Below, in pieces: positions 13,206 to 23,738 of a DNA stretch of 64,000 nucleotides (within the stretch, counting starts at the first letter, position 1; every line of letters begins with the position of its first letter). The DNA lies in NCBI GenBank assembly GCA_038501625.1, contig JAZAYU010000037.1, positions 4,402,001 to 4,466,000 on the forward strand, in the 5' to 3' direction. This DNA is from Corbicula japonica (lineage: Eukaryota; Mollusca; Bivalvia; Venerida; Cyrenidae). A program made the translations under genes and the position numbers. The notes beneath the pieces are model-generated. The model saw nothing but the letters and a program-made list of their open reading frames with translations, had not been told where the DNA came from and did no database searches.

Positions 13206-16160
13206 CTATATTCTAAATGAAGCCTGCTCAGTAGACTCCGTTTCCTTAGTTTGTGGAACACCATAAGGATTGGATTTGGCGTATTGCGATTTTGCACTTT
13301 GAGCATTTGACTTTCTGTATTGTGTTTGAGAAACACCATCAGAACGGGATTCAGCATAATGCTTTTGTGTACCAGGAGCGTTTGACTCTCTGTACTGTGT
13401 TTGTGGAATACCATAAGGACTGGTTTTAGCGTATTGCGCCTGTGAACCGGAAGCATTTGTCTCTGAGGACTGTGTTTGAGGAACAGCATAGGCGTGCGAT
13501 TGTGCGTAATGTGTCTCCTTTGTAGAATTCGATTCTGCGTATTGCGACAGCAAAGAAGCATACACGTTCGACTTTGTATACTGTCCTGGTGAAACAACAT
13601 TAACATTAGACCTTTCGTATACTGTTTGCAGACTTGAACTACCAGTATTGTAGTTGCTGGTCTCCATGACCCCTCCTACAGCATAAGGTGATGGGGTGAC
13701 CGATGTGACAGATGTTTTTGCGGTCTGGTTGTCTCGTAATTTTCTTACCGTGTCAGTGTTTGAACCCCATGGTTCTTGGTAGCCGTTGTTTACTGTTCCC
13801 GACATTTCTATTGATGAGAATCGTCCCTTGCCTTTTTCCAGCTTTCCACACTTGGTTGATATATGGAACTCAATGATAAGTAAAAGTGCCACAACACAAT
13901 CCAGAAGTCCCCCGATTCCCGTGAGAAATAGTGAGAACGGGAACTTCGAGATTACGTGACCAAACACGCCAGGTTCTTCTCTATATTTCGATAAGTTGTA
14001 ATGTCCCATCTTCCCGGCGGCAATAAGAGCTAGGATGCCTGTAAATAGGCAAAATTTAGACACAAAATTCAGACGAAACAAAAGTGCTTAGTTCCCAAGA
14101 TCATAAAATTAAATTTGGGTTCCACTCTCAAATCACAAGCATTTGGTCTCCAATCTAAGTTTTATGATCTTGCGCCAAGGTGGTGTCTGCAATGTTCGTC
14201 GGGCTGAAATTTGTTCGATTACACAATTACACTTTGATTATGGAATAATTAATTTATGTTTATTGTACATGAAAGAGTTAATAACAGTAAAGAACAAAAG
14301 CTAGATCTAACAATTCCCTCAAATTCCATTTACATCAAAACACATAAACTAAGCAACACAAAATACCAATTTAAACGCATTCATTAGAAATATGTTACTG
14401 ACAACAATTTGTAAGTCTAACAAACAAATGCACACAATATGAGATATTTGAAAAAATGTGTTTACCTTCAGTTTTCTGGCCGCGAAAAGATGTTGAGCTC
14501 TCTCTTCTTAATTGAAAGTTGCTTTTAAGGACCTTACATATTGTTGTCAGAATAATTTTACTCATATGTTTATAACAGTTGTTGTTGTTTTATGTTGCTT
14601 CGTTTTGTCCTAAGAATTTTAGGGATTTTTAAATTTATTTATTTCTATAGTTATTTTATATTGTAATTAATTTGTGTGAAACGTAAATACAAAGTTTCTA
14701 ACAAAGTCTTTATCACACAATATAATTTCATAGCTGCCACTGTAGTAAAATAAATTACTTATAATTGGAAAACATTGCAGGCTATCATAACCCTTTCCAA
14801 AATATATGACAGTCGCAAAGTCTGCTTTTTATCATGCCTCCTTCTTTTTTCGTCAGTCGACAGTGTATCAAACGTGTATTAAACATAATATGTTGTAATG
14901 TAGTTACCAGAGGCCATGCTGGCGAGGATACACAGCAACAGGAGACTCGGTGTTTTCGTTCTGCCACACTGACGATAAGCTATACCAAAAACAATTCCAA
15001 TAATACACGATGCTAGCGCCAGGCAGGTTTCGATTTGAAATTCTAATATAGGCATTAAATGGATATCTGAAAGGCAAAACCAGTAACGATCATCATTAAT
15101 TGTAATAAATTTTATAATTATAAATACCATCTTACCATCTTATTTTATTTATTGCTATATCAAATCATTGTTAATTATCACAATACAATACATGTAGTTG
15201 GTATTCATACCGAACTTAAGGTAATAAATATAATCATGTTTTTTTCATAATGAATTAGAATTCACATGTGCATCCTATTTTCAGTCGAACTTGTAGAACA
15301 ATTAGAACTTATTTTGACAAGTACCTAAAGGGGGTATAAGAATTTCACTGTATTTTGACGGAAATAGATAGTTAGATATGGTCTGTTTTAATATTAATAA
15401 TATTCTGCATAGACAGTTTATGTTTGCTGCCAAAATGTTATACAAGGACAAGCAGCATTAAGAAATTTACACAGACCATTGACACAAATTAATGACAACT
15501 TTTTCTGGCCACAGGTACGTTGGTCTCTGTTCGTATAGCATGAATGACAACCTATTTACAATGTTAATGCCACATAGAGTACATATTTCCAAACTTTAAT
15601 GAATTTACAAACATATAATAACAAGGTAGCGTATGTTGGATACAACATGTAAATTGTCGAATATTAGCCAACGATTTAATTGTTAGTGTTTCTTGTTGGT
15701 CTTGTTAAGGAGTTTGTAGCGGAGTAATATTTACATGATTTTTATATCTGAGTCCTGGTAACAAGAACACTAAGTTTTATGTCCTAAAAGAAATGAAAAA
15801 AAAAACACGTTAAAAGATGTAGACTATAACCGCGTAATGAGCGGATTGCTTTAGCTTTTTACATGGAAATGTTACATACATATTCACATGCATATTGAGC
15901 TGTTTCATTTAACAAAACTTACATGGTTTGTCTATTCCCTCTCTTCCTAATATGGACATAGCCTCTGTGACACACGATTTATTAAAACTGCAGTCTATTC
16001 TGTACCACAGCCCGATTTGATTTTCAAGATGTACCCCGATGTCTCCGTCGTAGTATATCCATCCTGGACTGACGAACCCCGCCACCTGTAGGAGCAGCGA
16101 GACACACAATGTTACCACACCTATCAACACCCGCCGCAAATGTCCCTGATTCTGCTTCAT
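13206..16160 (-). CDS. Claudin/PMP22-superfamily-like tetraspan with 25-residue tail repeats, paralog 2 (3 exons, 409 aa)
   Basis: Coding exons are 16160-15923, 15066-14908 and 14038-13206 (238+159+833 nt), with both introns in phase 1, as in paralogs 1 and 3. It starts at MKQNQGHLRR, followed by TM1 (residues about 11-31) and the loop signature W34, GLW at 50-52, C57 and C63. TM2 follows the LEFQIETC segment, and TM3 and TM4 (FPFSLFLTGIGGLLDCVVAL) follow in exon 3. The last roughly 180 residues form a hydrophilic, Ser/Thr/Gln/Tyr-rich cytoplasmic tail. It holds about four tandem copies of a 25-residue unit of the form QYAxSxxxGVPQTQYRxSNA, encoded at about 13230-13530 with a 75-nt period. 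The tail is far longer than in ordinary claudins. Tyrosine and glutamine at fixed spacing suggest a scaffold or signalling-docking tail, but that is inference. A TTTATT at 13108-13113 (AATAAA on the minus strand) about 95 nt after the stop is a likely poly(A) signal. Confidence 0.75.
13230..13530 (-). repeat. In-frame 75-bp tandem repeat coding for the paralog 2 tail
   Basis: About four units of 75 nt, each giving a 25-residue block beginning with QYA or HYA and containing PQTQ and SNA-type motifs. The units have diverged from one another but keep the frame, which fits growth by unequal exchange followed by selection on the protein. Confidence 0.7.
14094..14177. mobile_element. Foldback MITE family FB1, short copy
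   Basis: CCCAAGATCATAAAATT at the left and TAAGTTTTATGATCTTG at the right, with the CTCAAATCACAAGCAT core. It lies directly upstream of exon 3 of claudin-like paralog 2, inside intron 2. Confidence 0.6.
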
Positions 16161-16599
16161 GAAAATTCCTTTAAAGCTTGTTAAACACGAAATTTTATTT
16201 TCATTTGCAATGGAAAATTTACGTTCAACTATCCTTGTTTACATATTTCGTTATGCATGACAAAGTATTCTCATTTGAATAAGGTTAAACATCTATACTT
16301 CGTAATATGATATACAGCTGTTTCAACCACAATTAAAGGTGGAAAACAATATTTGATATTACGCACGTGGGTATCGCCCTTACGTCATGTTTAGTAAACT
16401 TTATTTTGTAATAGGGTCCTGATTTATGTGAATATGAGTAGATTTAATTCAACAATACACATGATACAGGTGCAGTTTAAGATAATTTCACGGCCAGTGT
16501 TTTATGGATATTTAGTTTATAAACTTAAGAAAATAATAGGCAATGTTAAAATCTCCCGGTTATTCGTAAAAACCATCTGTAAAAACCATCTGTAAATTA

Positions 16600-17687
16600 A
16601 ACAAGAGGGTCCATAGGACCCTGGGTCGCTCACCTGTCAACAACTGCTCAATGGTTGCAAGAGTTGTGTGCAAGTTTTATAAAATCAAGTCAAAAATTAA
16701 AAAAAAAAGCTGCTATTGTGGAGAAAATGTAACAAGATGATGCTTTATACCAAATATCTAAGCTCTAGGCCTTACGGTTTCAGAGAAGATTTTTAAAGAT
16801 TTACTATATAACACTATGTAATAAAACTAGGGCCCCCTGGGGCGGAGCCATTTTCGACCCCAGGAGAATATTTTGAACAACTTTTGTAGAGGACCACTAC
16901 ATGATGACACATACCAAATACCAAGGTTCTAGGCCTTGTGGTTTTAGAGAAGAAGATTTTTTTAAGTTTACCCTATATAAGTCTATGTAAAACAAGTGAC
17001 CCCTGGGGCGGGGCTATTTTTGACCCCAGGGGGATAGTTTGAACAATTTTGGTAGAGGACCACTAGATGATGCTGTATATCAAATGTAAAGGCTCTAGGC
17101 CTTGTGGTTTTAAAGAAGAAGATTTTCATGTTTTTCCTATATAAATATATGTAAACCAAGAAGACCCTAGGGTGTGGACGATTTTGGCCAGGGGACATAA
17201 TTTGAACAAATTTAGTAGACATCCATTAGACAATGCTACTTACCAAATATCTAAGCTGTACGAATTGTGGTTTGTGAGAAGAAGATTTTTAAAGATTTCC
17301 TATATAAGTCTATGTAAAATGAAGTGACCCCTGGGGCGGGGCCAATTTTATCCCCAGGGAAATAATTTGAACAAACTTTGTAGAGTTCCACTAGATGGTG
17401 CTAAATACCAAATATCTAAGCTCTAGGCCTTGTTGTTTCAGAGAAGAATATTTTTAAAGTTTTGCCTTTAGGTTGCCATGGCAACCAGAGTTCTGCATGG
17501 AATTGATTTCTTTGATCAAATTTGGAAGAGCTTCATGCAAGAAACATCCGTGGCAAGTTTCATCTACTTTGGCCCAGGGGTTTCAGAGGAGATGTCGTTT
17601 AAAGTAAAAGTTTACGGACGACGGACGGACGCCGGACAAATTGTGATCACAAAAGCTCACCATGTCACTATGTGACAGGTGAGCTAA
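16600..17687 (-). mobile_element. Repeat element with terminal hairpins and ~165-bp tandem core, copy A (about 5 units)
   Basis: In reverse orientation to copy B at 58023. The right end (17654-17685) folds into an AGCTCACC/GGTGAGCT stem topped by TGTCAC/GTGACA. The left end has the hairpin AGGGTCC/GGACCCT (16606-16622) next to CGCTCACCTG. Between them are about five diverged units spaced about 165 bp, marked by TAGGCCTTGTGG, CCCTGGGGCGGGG and ATTTGAACAA blocks, then the unique part with TTGCCATGGCAACC. No transposase frame. The short inverted ends, hairpins and variable unit number resemble Helentron-related or pearl-type elements of bivalves; that placement is inference. Confidence 0.75.
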
Positions 17688-17739
17688 AAAAAGGTTACCA
17701 ACATGATATTTTACAGCGCGCTGCATGCCTGGTGATTAA

Positions 17740-18245
17740 TTAATCCCCAGTTGATCATTATGCTTACTGCTTTGGTTACACGACGGTGGCATGGGTTTAA
17801 GAGTTTATAAGGTTTATGGGGAAATCTTCTAAAAGAAACTAGAAACTCAATTTGTTTCTTTCATCCCTGTCACCGTGTTTTTGATGATTTGACTCCAGTT
17901 GCTCTGGTTTTGGTAAGATCATTGAATACCCGCCCTTTTGGCTTTGCAATGCTATGAGCTTCTTATGTTTTTTATGTTTGTGTGCTTTTGCATGCAACAT
18001 TGTTGAGCTGATGGGTGGGTGGCAGTTATTTCACCAAGACAACTGTTTTTTTGATAAGTGAACCTTTTGGGACAAATATGTGATTGATGCACCCTAGAAC
18101 CTGGTTTAAACTCCCAGTGGCAAATTGTTTTGTTACTGACCGTTCTCACTTTCGTTTATAGATTGTGGCGGTGTCTGCTAGATGTGGCCATTTCTGATAT
18201 GCATATTTCGCGTTTTTTTGGTTATATTTTGAAGGTTCATGAAAC
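17740..18245 (+). repeat. Dispersed repeat family R1, copy 4
   Basis: The best-preserved copy, with blocks ACGGTGGCATGGGTTTAAGA, GGGAAATCTTCTAAAAGAAA, GATGGGTGGGTGGCAG, GCACCCTAGAACCTGGTTTA, CCCAGTGGCAAATTGTTTTG and the 3' end TTTCTGATATGCATATTTCG. Confidence 0.6.
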
Positions 18246-18507
18246 CGCTATAATTTGAATATTTAATTTTATAAATGATATGATGTGAAAAGTACAAATA
18301 ATTGATGTGAAGAGTACAATTACTTTTAACTTTTCTTCTTAATCACTGCAAATAGTCAACCAAGTTGAGATTCAGTGGTTGGTGTTCGTGCTGTCAGTAA
18401 TATGTGAAATAAATCTTACCAACATTATACTTGTTATTTTTATGGTTCAGGTTGGTCTCGTTTTGAAGTCTTCAGTCTTCTTACCATTCTTCTTATCAGT
18501 AATCAAC

Positions 18508-18801
18508 ACCAGCCCGGTTAGTTCAGTAGGTAGAGCGTCCGCTTCCGGACTGGGAGGTCGTGGGTTCGATCCCCGGCCGGGTCATACCAAAGACTTAAAT
18601 GCTAAAAATGGTAGTAATGGCTTCCCTCCTTGGCGCTCAGGGTGTAAGGGTTAGCATTACGACCGATTCGGCGGGTGTCGGTATAGGAGGACCCGCAAGG
18701 AGATCCGAAGTCGGAGGTGCTGAGCCTGCAATATGGCGGTCTCCTATCCAAAAGCGCAGCACGACGCTTACACGCCGAAAAGGTGAACGCCAAAAAAAAA
18801 A
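18508..18801 (+). mobile_element. tRNA-derived SINE with exact 13-bp target duplication
   Basis: The head (18511-18585) folds much like a tRNA with a CCG loop. It has an A box (TTAGTTCAGTAGGTAGAGCG), a B box (GGTTCGATCC) and weak T-stem pairing. A tRNA-unrelated body follows, starting TACCAAAGACTTAAATGC, and it ends in a run of A. ATCAGTAATCAAC is present on both sides (18495-18507 and 18802-18814). Exact duplications mean a fairly young insertion. Confidence 0.85.
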
Positions 18802-19080
18802 ATCAGTAATCAACTATAGATTTAATTATTGCTACCACAAGCTATACCCAGGTGTAACTCCTTGTATCTGTTATGAATTGCTGTACTTCCTATAATCAAA
18901 CGTTATCAGAGGAAACCATACAATGGAGATACTATTTGTTTAAAGCATTTTATTGAATAACGATGTTTGTTTTAATAATATAATGAATATCTATTCAAAA
19001 AGTAAATAATTATTATATTTTTTTTAAAAAAAAGTAACCAAGCGCACATCATTATAATCTCCATAATTACTCCTATATTC

Positions 19081-19431
19081 AATTTTGATTACGTAGATTA
19101 CGCATCGTTTATTGGTGGAACACCATTAGGACTGGATTAGGCCTATTGCATTCGTCTACTAGGAGCATTTGACTTTTAGCTAGTTATGTTTGTGGACCAT
19201 TATTGCACTTATTTTGTAGACTATCATCAAAACTGGACCCGGCATAATTCGTTTGTGTACCAGGTGCATTTAACTTCTTGTACTGCGCATGTGAAAAACA
19301 ACACACAACAATGGCTGTTTTTTAGTATTGATCCTGTGAACCATCCATACTTTGTTTGAGGGACAGCATCGGCGTCGATTGCGTCTAACTCTTCGGTTAT
19401 TCTTATTGCGACGGCGTAGGAATTTATACTT
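19081..19431 (-). pseudogene. Decayed tail-repeat region of claudin-like paralog 3
   Basis: On the minus strand this stretch matches the tail-repeat coding part of paralog 2 (about 13206-13600). The short blocks for GVPxT, the SNA-like unit and the end-of-gene block occur in the same order. Stops and frame changes break it, so it is not translated with paralog 3. It shows that the ancestor of paralogs 2 and 3 already had a long repeat tail and that paralog 3 lost it. Confidence 0.6.
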
Positions 19432-21523
19432 TCAACTTATGCAAGGTGAAACAGCATTGAAACTTGTCTTTTCGTATTGTGTTTGTAGACTTGAACCGTC
19501 AGCATTGTGCTTGCTGGTCTCCATGACCCCGCCTACAGCGTACGGTGATGGGGTGACCGCTGTTGCTGAGGATTTTGCGATCTCATTCACCTTTAAAGTT
19601 CCTAAAATTCCAGTGTTTGAATCCCGTGGTTCCTGATATCCAGTTTTTACTGTTTCTGACATATGTATTGATGAGAATTGTCCCGGCTCTTTCGCCAGCT
19701 TTCCGCCCCCTGCTGATATATGGAACTCGACAATGAGTAGCAGTGCCACAACACAGTCTAGAAGTCCCCCGATACCGGTGAGGAATAGTGAGTAGGGGAA
19801 CTTTAGGATTGCGGGTACTCCTCCTTCGCGTTCTCTTCTATATTCCCATAAATTGGTATTTCCCATCTTCCCGGCAGAAATTAGGGCTAGGATTCCTGCA
19901 AGCAAACATCTAGACATAATACTAAGACAAAATAAATAAAATGCAGTAGTTCTAGTTTTTGACTTGAAAGCTATTTACCACGTGATTACAATGTTGGTCG
20001 GGCCTGAAGTTTCCGATCACACTTAGATCAAACCATTAGTTTTAAATGTAACTGTAAAAAATCGTATCGGGTGGTATAAGTAGCTCCGCTGGTTAAGTCA
20101 CAATTTGGTAAGCCGGAGATAAGTAGTTCGAGACCTGGTCGAGAAAACACGTTTTACCCACAAGCTGCCATTTCATGCATTTGATTGGATTTGACGATGT
20201 CGATGTAATGAATAACGTTTTGAGTTGAACTGTGAGTTTTGATCTGTTGCAAATATTCGTGGTTAAGTTAGCTTAATGGCAGAACAGCAAAAAGAAAATG
20301 TATTCATCCTACCAGCAAACTGGACAGACCAGCAAAATAAAAATTTATGTGGAGGTGCTGCTATGCGGCGTTGGGCTGAGCAGAAATGTTTAGTCTTTTT
20401 GATCTTCTGCAAGCAAATGGTGCGGAAAAACAAATATAAATATTTTGCTTTAAATGTCACCATCAAAATATAAGTGTTGTGATAATGTAGTTACCAGAGG
20501 CCATGCTGGCGAGGATACACAGAAGCAGGAGACTCGGGGATTTCGTTCTGCCACACCGACGATAAGTAATGCCGAACACAATTCCAGCAATACACGATGC
20601 TAGCGCCAGGCAGGTTTCGATTTGAAATTCTAAGATAGGAGTATAAAGGATAACTGAAACAGAGTAACAGTCAGACAAATCATAATTTGTTAAAGAATTC
20701 CAATTCTTATATTTTTTCAAGGTTATTAACAATGAAATGAAATAACAAAAATTGATAAAATACTCGTATTTATACAGTGATTACAAGTAATGCTCCACTT
20801 TATAACAAATTTCTGGCTTGATAAATGCCCGATTATCGTTTACATTGCATATTATAGTTTTTTCAAATAATACCTTATGTTTGATGCAGTTAACAAAAAT
20901 ACATTATTGTAAATGGATGTGAGTATGGTGCTATGGCAGTCTTTCTGGCTAAAGGATATTTATATTATACAGTATGTTTACGGTGATGAACACATCATAA
21001 AGGAATGCTATGAAATTTCACTATACAAACTATTGTGTTCCTGCGGTCATTGATCGTAATGAGTGCAGTGTAAAATAAAGGTTTTGCTGCTATTTGAACT
21101 TAAGTTTGGTCGTTCAAACCATAAAAAGCTATGAAATATCTTGTGTTGTGTTTTCTAGCAGTCATTGATCGAAGAGTTCATGCCGGAGTATAGTCGTCAC
21201 ATTTACCTTTTAGATCACGTTGGTTTCGAGGCAATGGCAACATAGGTAACAAGAAATCTTACACTAAAATGAAAAGTTCACTTACTGTTTTCCCTGGTCT
21301 CTCTTCCCAAAATGGACATTGTCTCTGTGACACACGATTTATTATAACTGCAGTCTATTTTGTACCAAAGCGCGAAGTGATACTCCAGATGTGTCCCGGC
21401 AACGTCTCCCTCGGCGTATACCCATCCCGGACTGACGAACCCCGCCACCTGTAGGAGCAGCGAGGCACACAATGTTACCACACCTATTAATACCCGCCGC
21501 AAATGTATTTTGTTTTGCTTCAT
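19432..21523 (-). CDS. Claudin/PMP22-superfamily-like tetraspan with truncated tail, paralog 3 (3 exons, 286 aa)
   Basis: Coding exons are 21523-21286, 20653-20495 and 19895-19432 (238+159+464 nt), with phase-1 introns; exons 1 and 2 have exactly the lengths seen in paralog 2. I chose the ATG of MKQNKIHLRR because it aligns with paralog 2; an in-frame upstream ATG at 21559 would add 12 residues. TM2 and TM3 are nearly identical to paralog 2, so the duplication is relatively recent. Two oddities stand out. The GLW of the loop signature reads ALW (51-53). The reading frame also stops at 19432, where paralog 2 enters its repeat tail, and 19081-19431 still holds recognisable but frame-broken tail-repeat sequence. 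The membrane domain is intact, so this may be a functional short-tailed protein or an early pseudogene. Confidence 0.68.
20070..20165 (+). repeat. tRNA-like SINE fragment
   Basis: GTAGCTCCGCTGGTTAAG resembles an A box and AGTTCGAGACC a B box 50 bp later; no complete cloverleaf. It lies in intron 2 of claudin-like paralog 3. Confidence 0.35.
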
Positions 21524-21879
21524 GGAAATTACTTTTAACGGATTTGTTGTTTCAAACACAACATATTCTTTTAAAATGCAATGAAAACTTTACGCGTAAG
21601 AGAACATGTAAACTAAACTTGTTTACATTTTTGGTTACGCATGAGAAGTATTTTCATTTGAAGGCTCGTAATATGATATAGCTGTTCGGGTCATATATTT
21701 TAACCACAACATTAGAAAAAGACTGGATTACGCATGCGGGTATCGATCACATTTATTTCGCAATAGGGTTCTGATTAGTGAGTTCATAAAAAAAAGTTTA
21801 ATTCATAGAATATTGAGAAAAATAAGGACATTCTGTAGTCGTCATTACACAGTCAACACTAAAAAGAATGTTATCAAAC

Positions 21880-22370
21880 TCTCTCTGTCTGAGCACCGCA
21901 CTTTCTTCTTCAGCTTATGAGGGACCATCACAAACTGATCGCAAGATATACTGTCTTCAACGTCTGTCGATGGCCGCTATCCTCCATGTATCTCCATCCG
22001 GCTATCGAGGTACACTAGCAAGAGCAGACTATCTTTACTGTTTACCATGCACAGTTTCTCCAGTATATTATCTCTTACCTTTTTCTCCAATTGCTGGCTA
22101 GACACACTATCACTACGGCTTGCGAGATACTAGTAAACTGTCTCTGGCATAGCTCAGGGTTATGACGAGGCATATCTCCAACGTCTGACAATGTGCTCTC
22201 CAAACTCTTTCATGGCGTTCTTTCTTAAATGGCTTGCGAGCATACTATCTCCGCTCTTTCTCCAACGTCTAGTCCCAGTTGAGAAGGGCATCTGTTTCAT
22301 GCATACCGAACTCTCTAAGTTCTTTCGCATAAAAGGCTGGAGGCAAATACAGACTCGCACCGTAAATATC
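21880..22370. repeat. Degenerate minisatellite, pyrimidine-rich on the plus strand
   Basis: About 35-40 bp units of the form GCGAGCATACTATCTC...CTTTCTCCAACGTCTG recur with heavy divergence. The open frames across it are by-products of the repeat. Confidence 0.4.
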
Positions 22371-22669
22371 TTTTAAAGTCTATATTTTTTCTCATTCTTC
22401 TAAGAAGCTCACCCTTTCCTCTAAAGATGCACCTTAATTGCGAGAGCGAACTGTTTAGATCCAGATCAGGCTCTAAACTGTTTGGCTGGCTCAAATCTGA
22501 AAGTTATTTGTTCGATCAAAATGTGAGGGAGCATTCTAGTTTGTTTGTGAAGGGGAAATTTGTTTTTTTCGGATGTCCATCAGTGCGAATAATTTCCGGA
22601 AGTGCATATCAAATCTTACTCCGACAGAAAAGACTGACAATTTCATATATTGTAGCTGGAGCCGGTCTG

Positions 22670-22816
22670 AGTCCAAAATTATAAAACTGAGATTAGAGAC
22701 CAGCCTCAAATCACAAGCATCTGATTGGCTGAAATGGAAACAAGTCTACAATTCAGCCATTCAGATGCTTCAAATTTGAGATTGGTCTCCAGGTTCAGTT
22801 TCATAATGTTGGGCCC
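22670..22816. mobile_element. Foldback MITE family FB1, copy 3
   Basis: ATTATAAAACTGAGATTAGA and GACCAGCCTCAAATCACAAG on the left arm, inverted as ATTCAGATGCTTCAAATTTG and GGTCTCCAGG, ending TGGGCCC. Confidence 0.7.
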
Positions 22817-23738
22817 TTTTAGGTCCGAATGTGGCATCTTTAACCCAATAAAAGTTTTACTTTGTTTCAGTAAAGCTATGCAGATAAAAATAATGCGAAC
22901 TGACTTCAATATTTTAATGAATCAACTAAATGTATTTTATACATTGCAAACAAACACGCAGAAAAACTGAAATTTCTGTAACTTTTGATCCAGAAGCATT
23001 CTGTTTAATTGCTAGATTGTATAATGATGCAGGGATTTCAAAAGCTTTTGAAATAGAGACCATTTCACACTCGTTGAGAAATTTTAAAAGGTACCGTCGT
23101 CAGAATTTTGCAAGCGATGTATTCAATAAACCTTACTACTTTTAAAGTTTCTTTTATTTCATTTGTCTCTATTTTCAGGGGTCCAATAAATATTTATTTC
23201 ATATTTCAAATACAATACGCATCATATTTATCCTTTTTTCCACAATCTGTAAATTCTCCTGCATGAACATGACCCAAGCTCAGAATGAGGCGGTGTCAAA
23301 AGTGAAAAATTCATATTTACTTGCATTAGAATGCAAGAATCTGGATCTGTTGTAATCCCTTACGGTGAAGTTCTATAATCATGAAAATATGACATGATGA
23401 CAAATACTTAATAACTTCATACAAATGAGGTTACATAGGTTACATTAGCAAACGGATGTCTACATGAATAATAACCTAACGGCTGGCGTTCTGTGGATTA
23501 ATTCATTAGGCAAACATGTAAATGATGGTTTTATTATGATAAGTTACGGATATATTTCAGGAGCACTATGTAATAAGTAACAGGATAACAAATTATATAC
23601 TCTGATAACAAACGAATGCACACGAGTTACTATTTTATCACATATCACCAGCAAAGCCAGAATCATTATAGACACATTCCACTATTTTAGCAGTTTCTAA
23701 GTCTAATCTAATATAAATAAAATTAAATCATGTTCTCT
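22817..23738. other. Stretch 3' of the BTB gene
   Basis: No exon recognised. Part of this, immediately below 23739, should be the 3' untranslated region of the BTB-BACK-PHR gene. TTTATT near 23189 would read AATAAA on its strand, about 550 nt past the stop. Confidence 0.4.

Noticed and set aside
13121..13606. 161-aa open frame on the minus strand, out of frame with claudin-like paralog 2
   Set aside because: It overlaps the tail repeats of paralog 2; the long frame is a by-product of the 75-bp repeat having no stop in a second phase.
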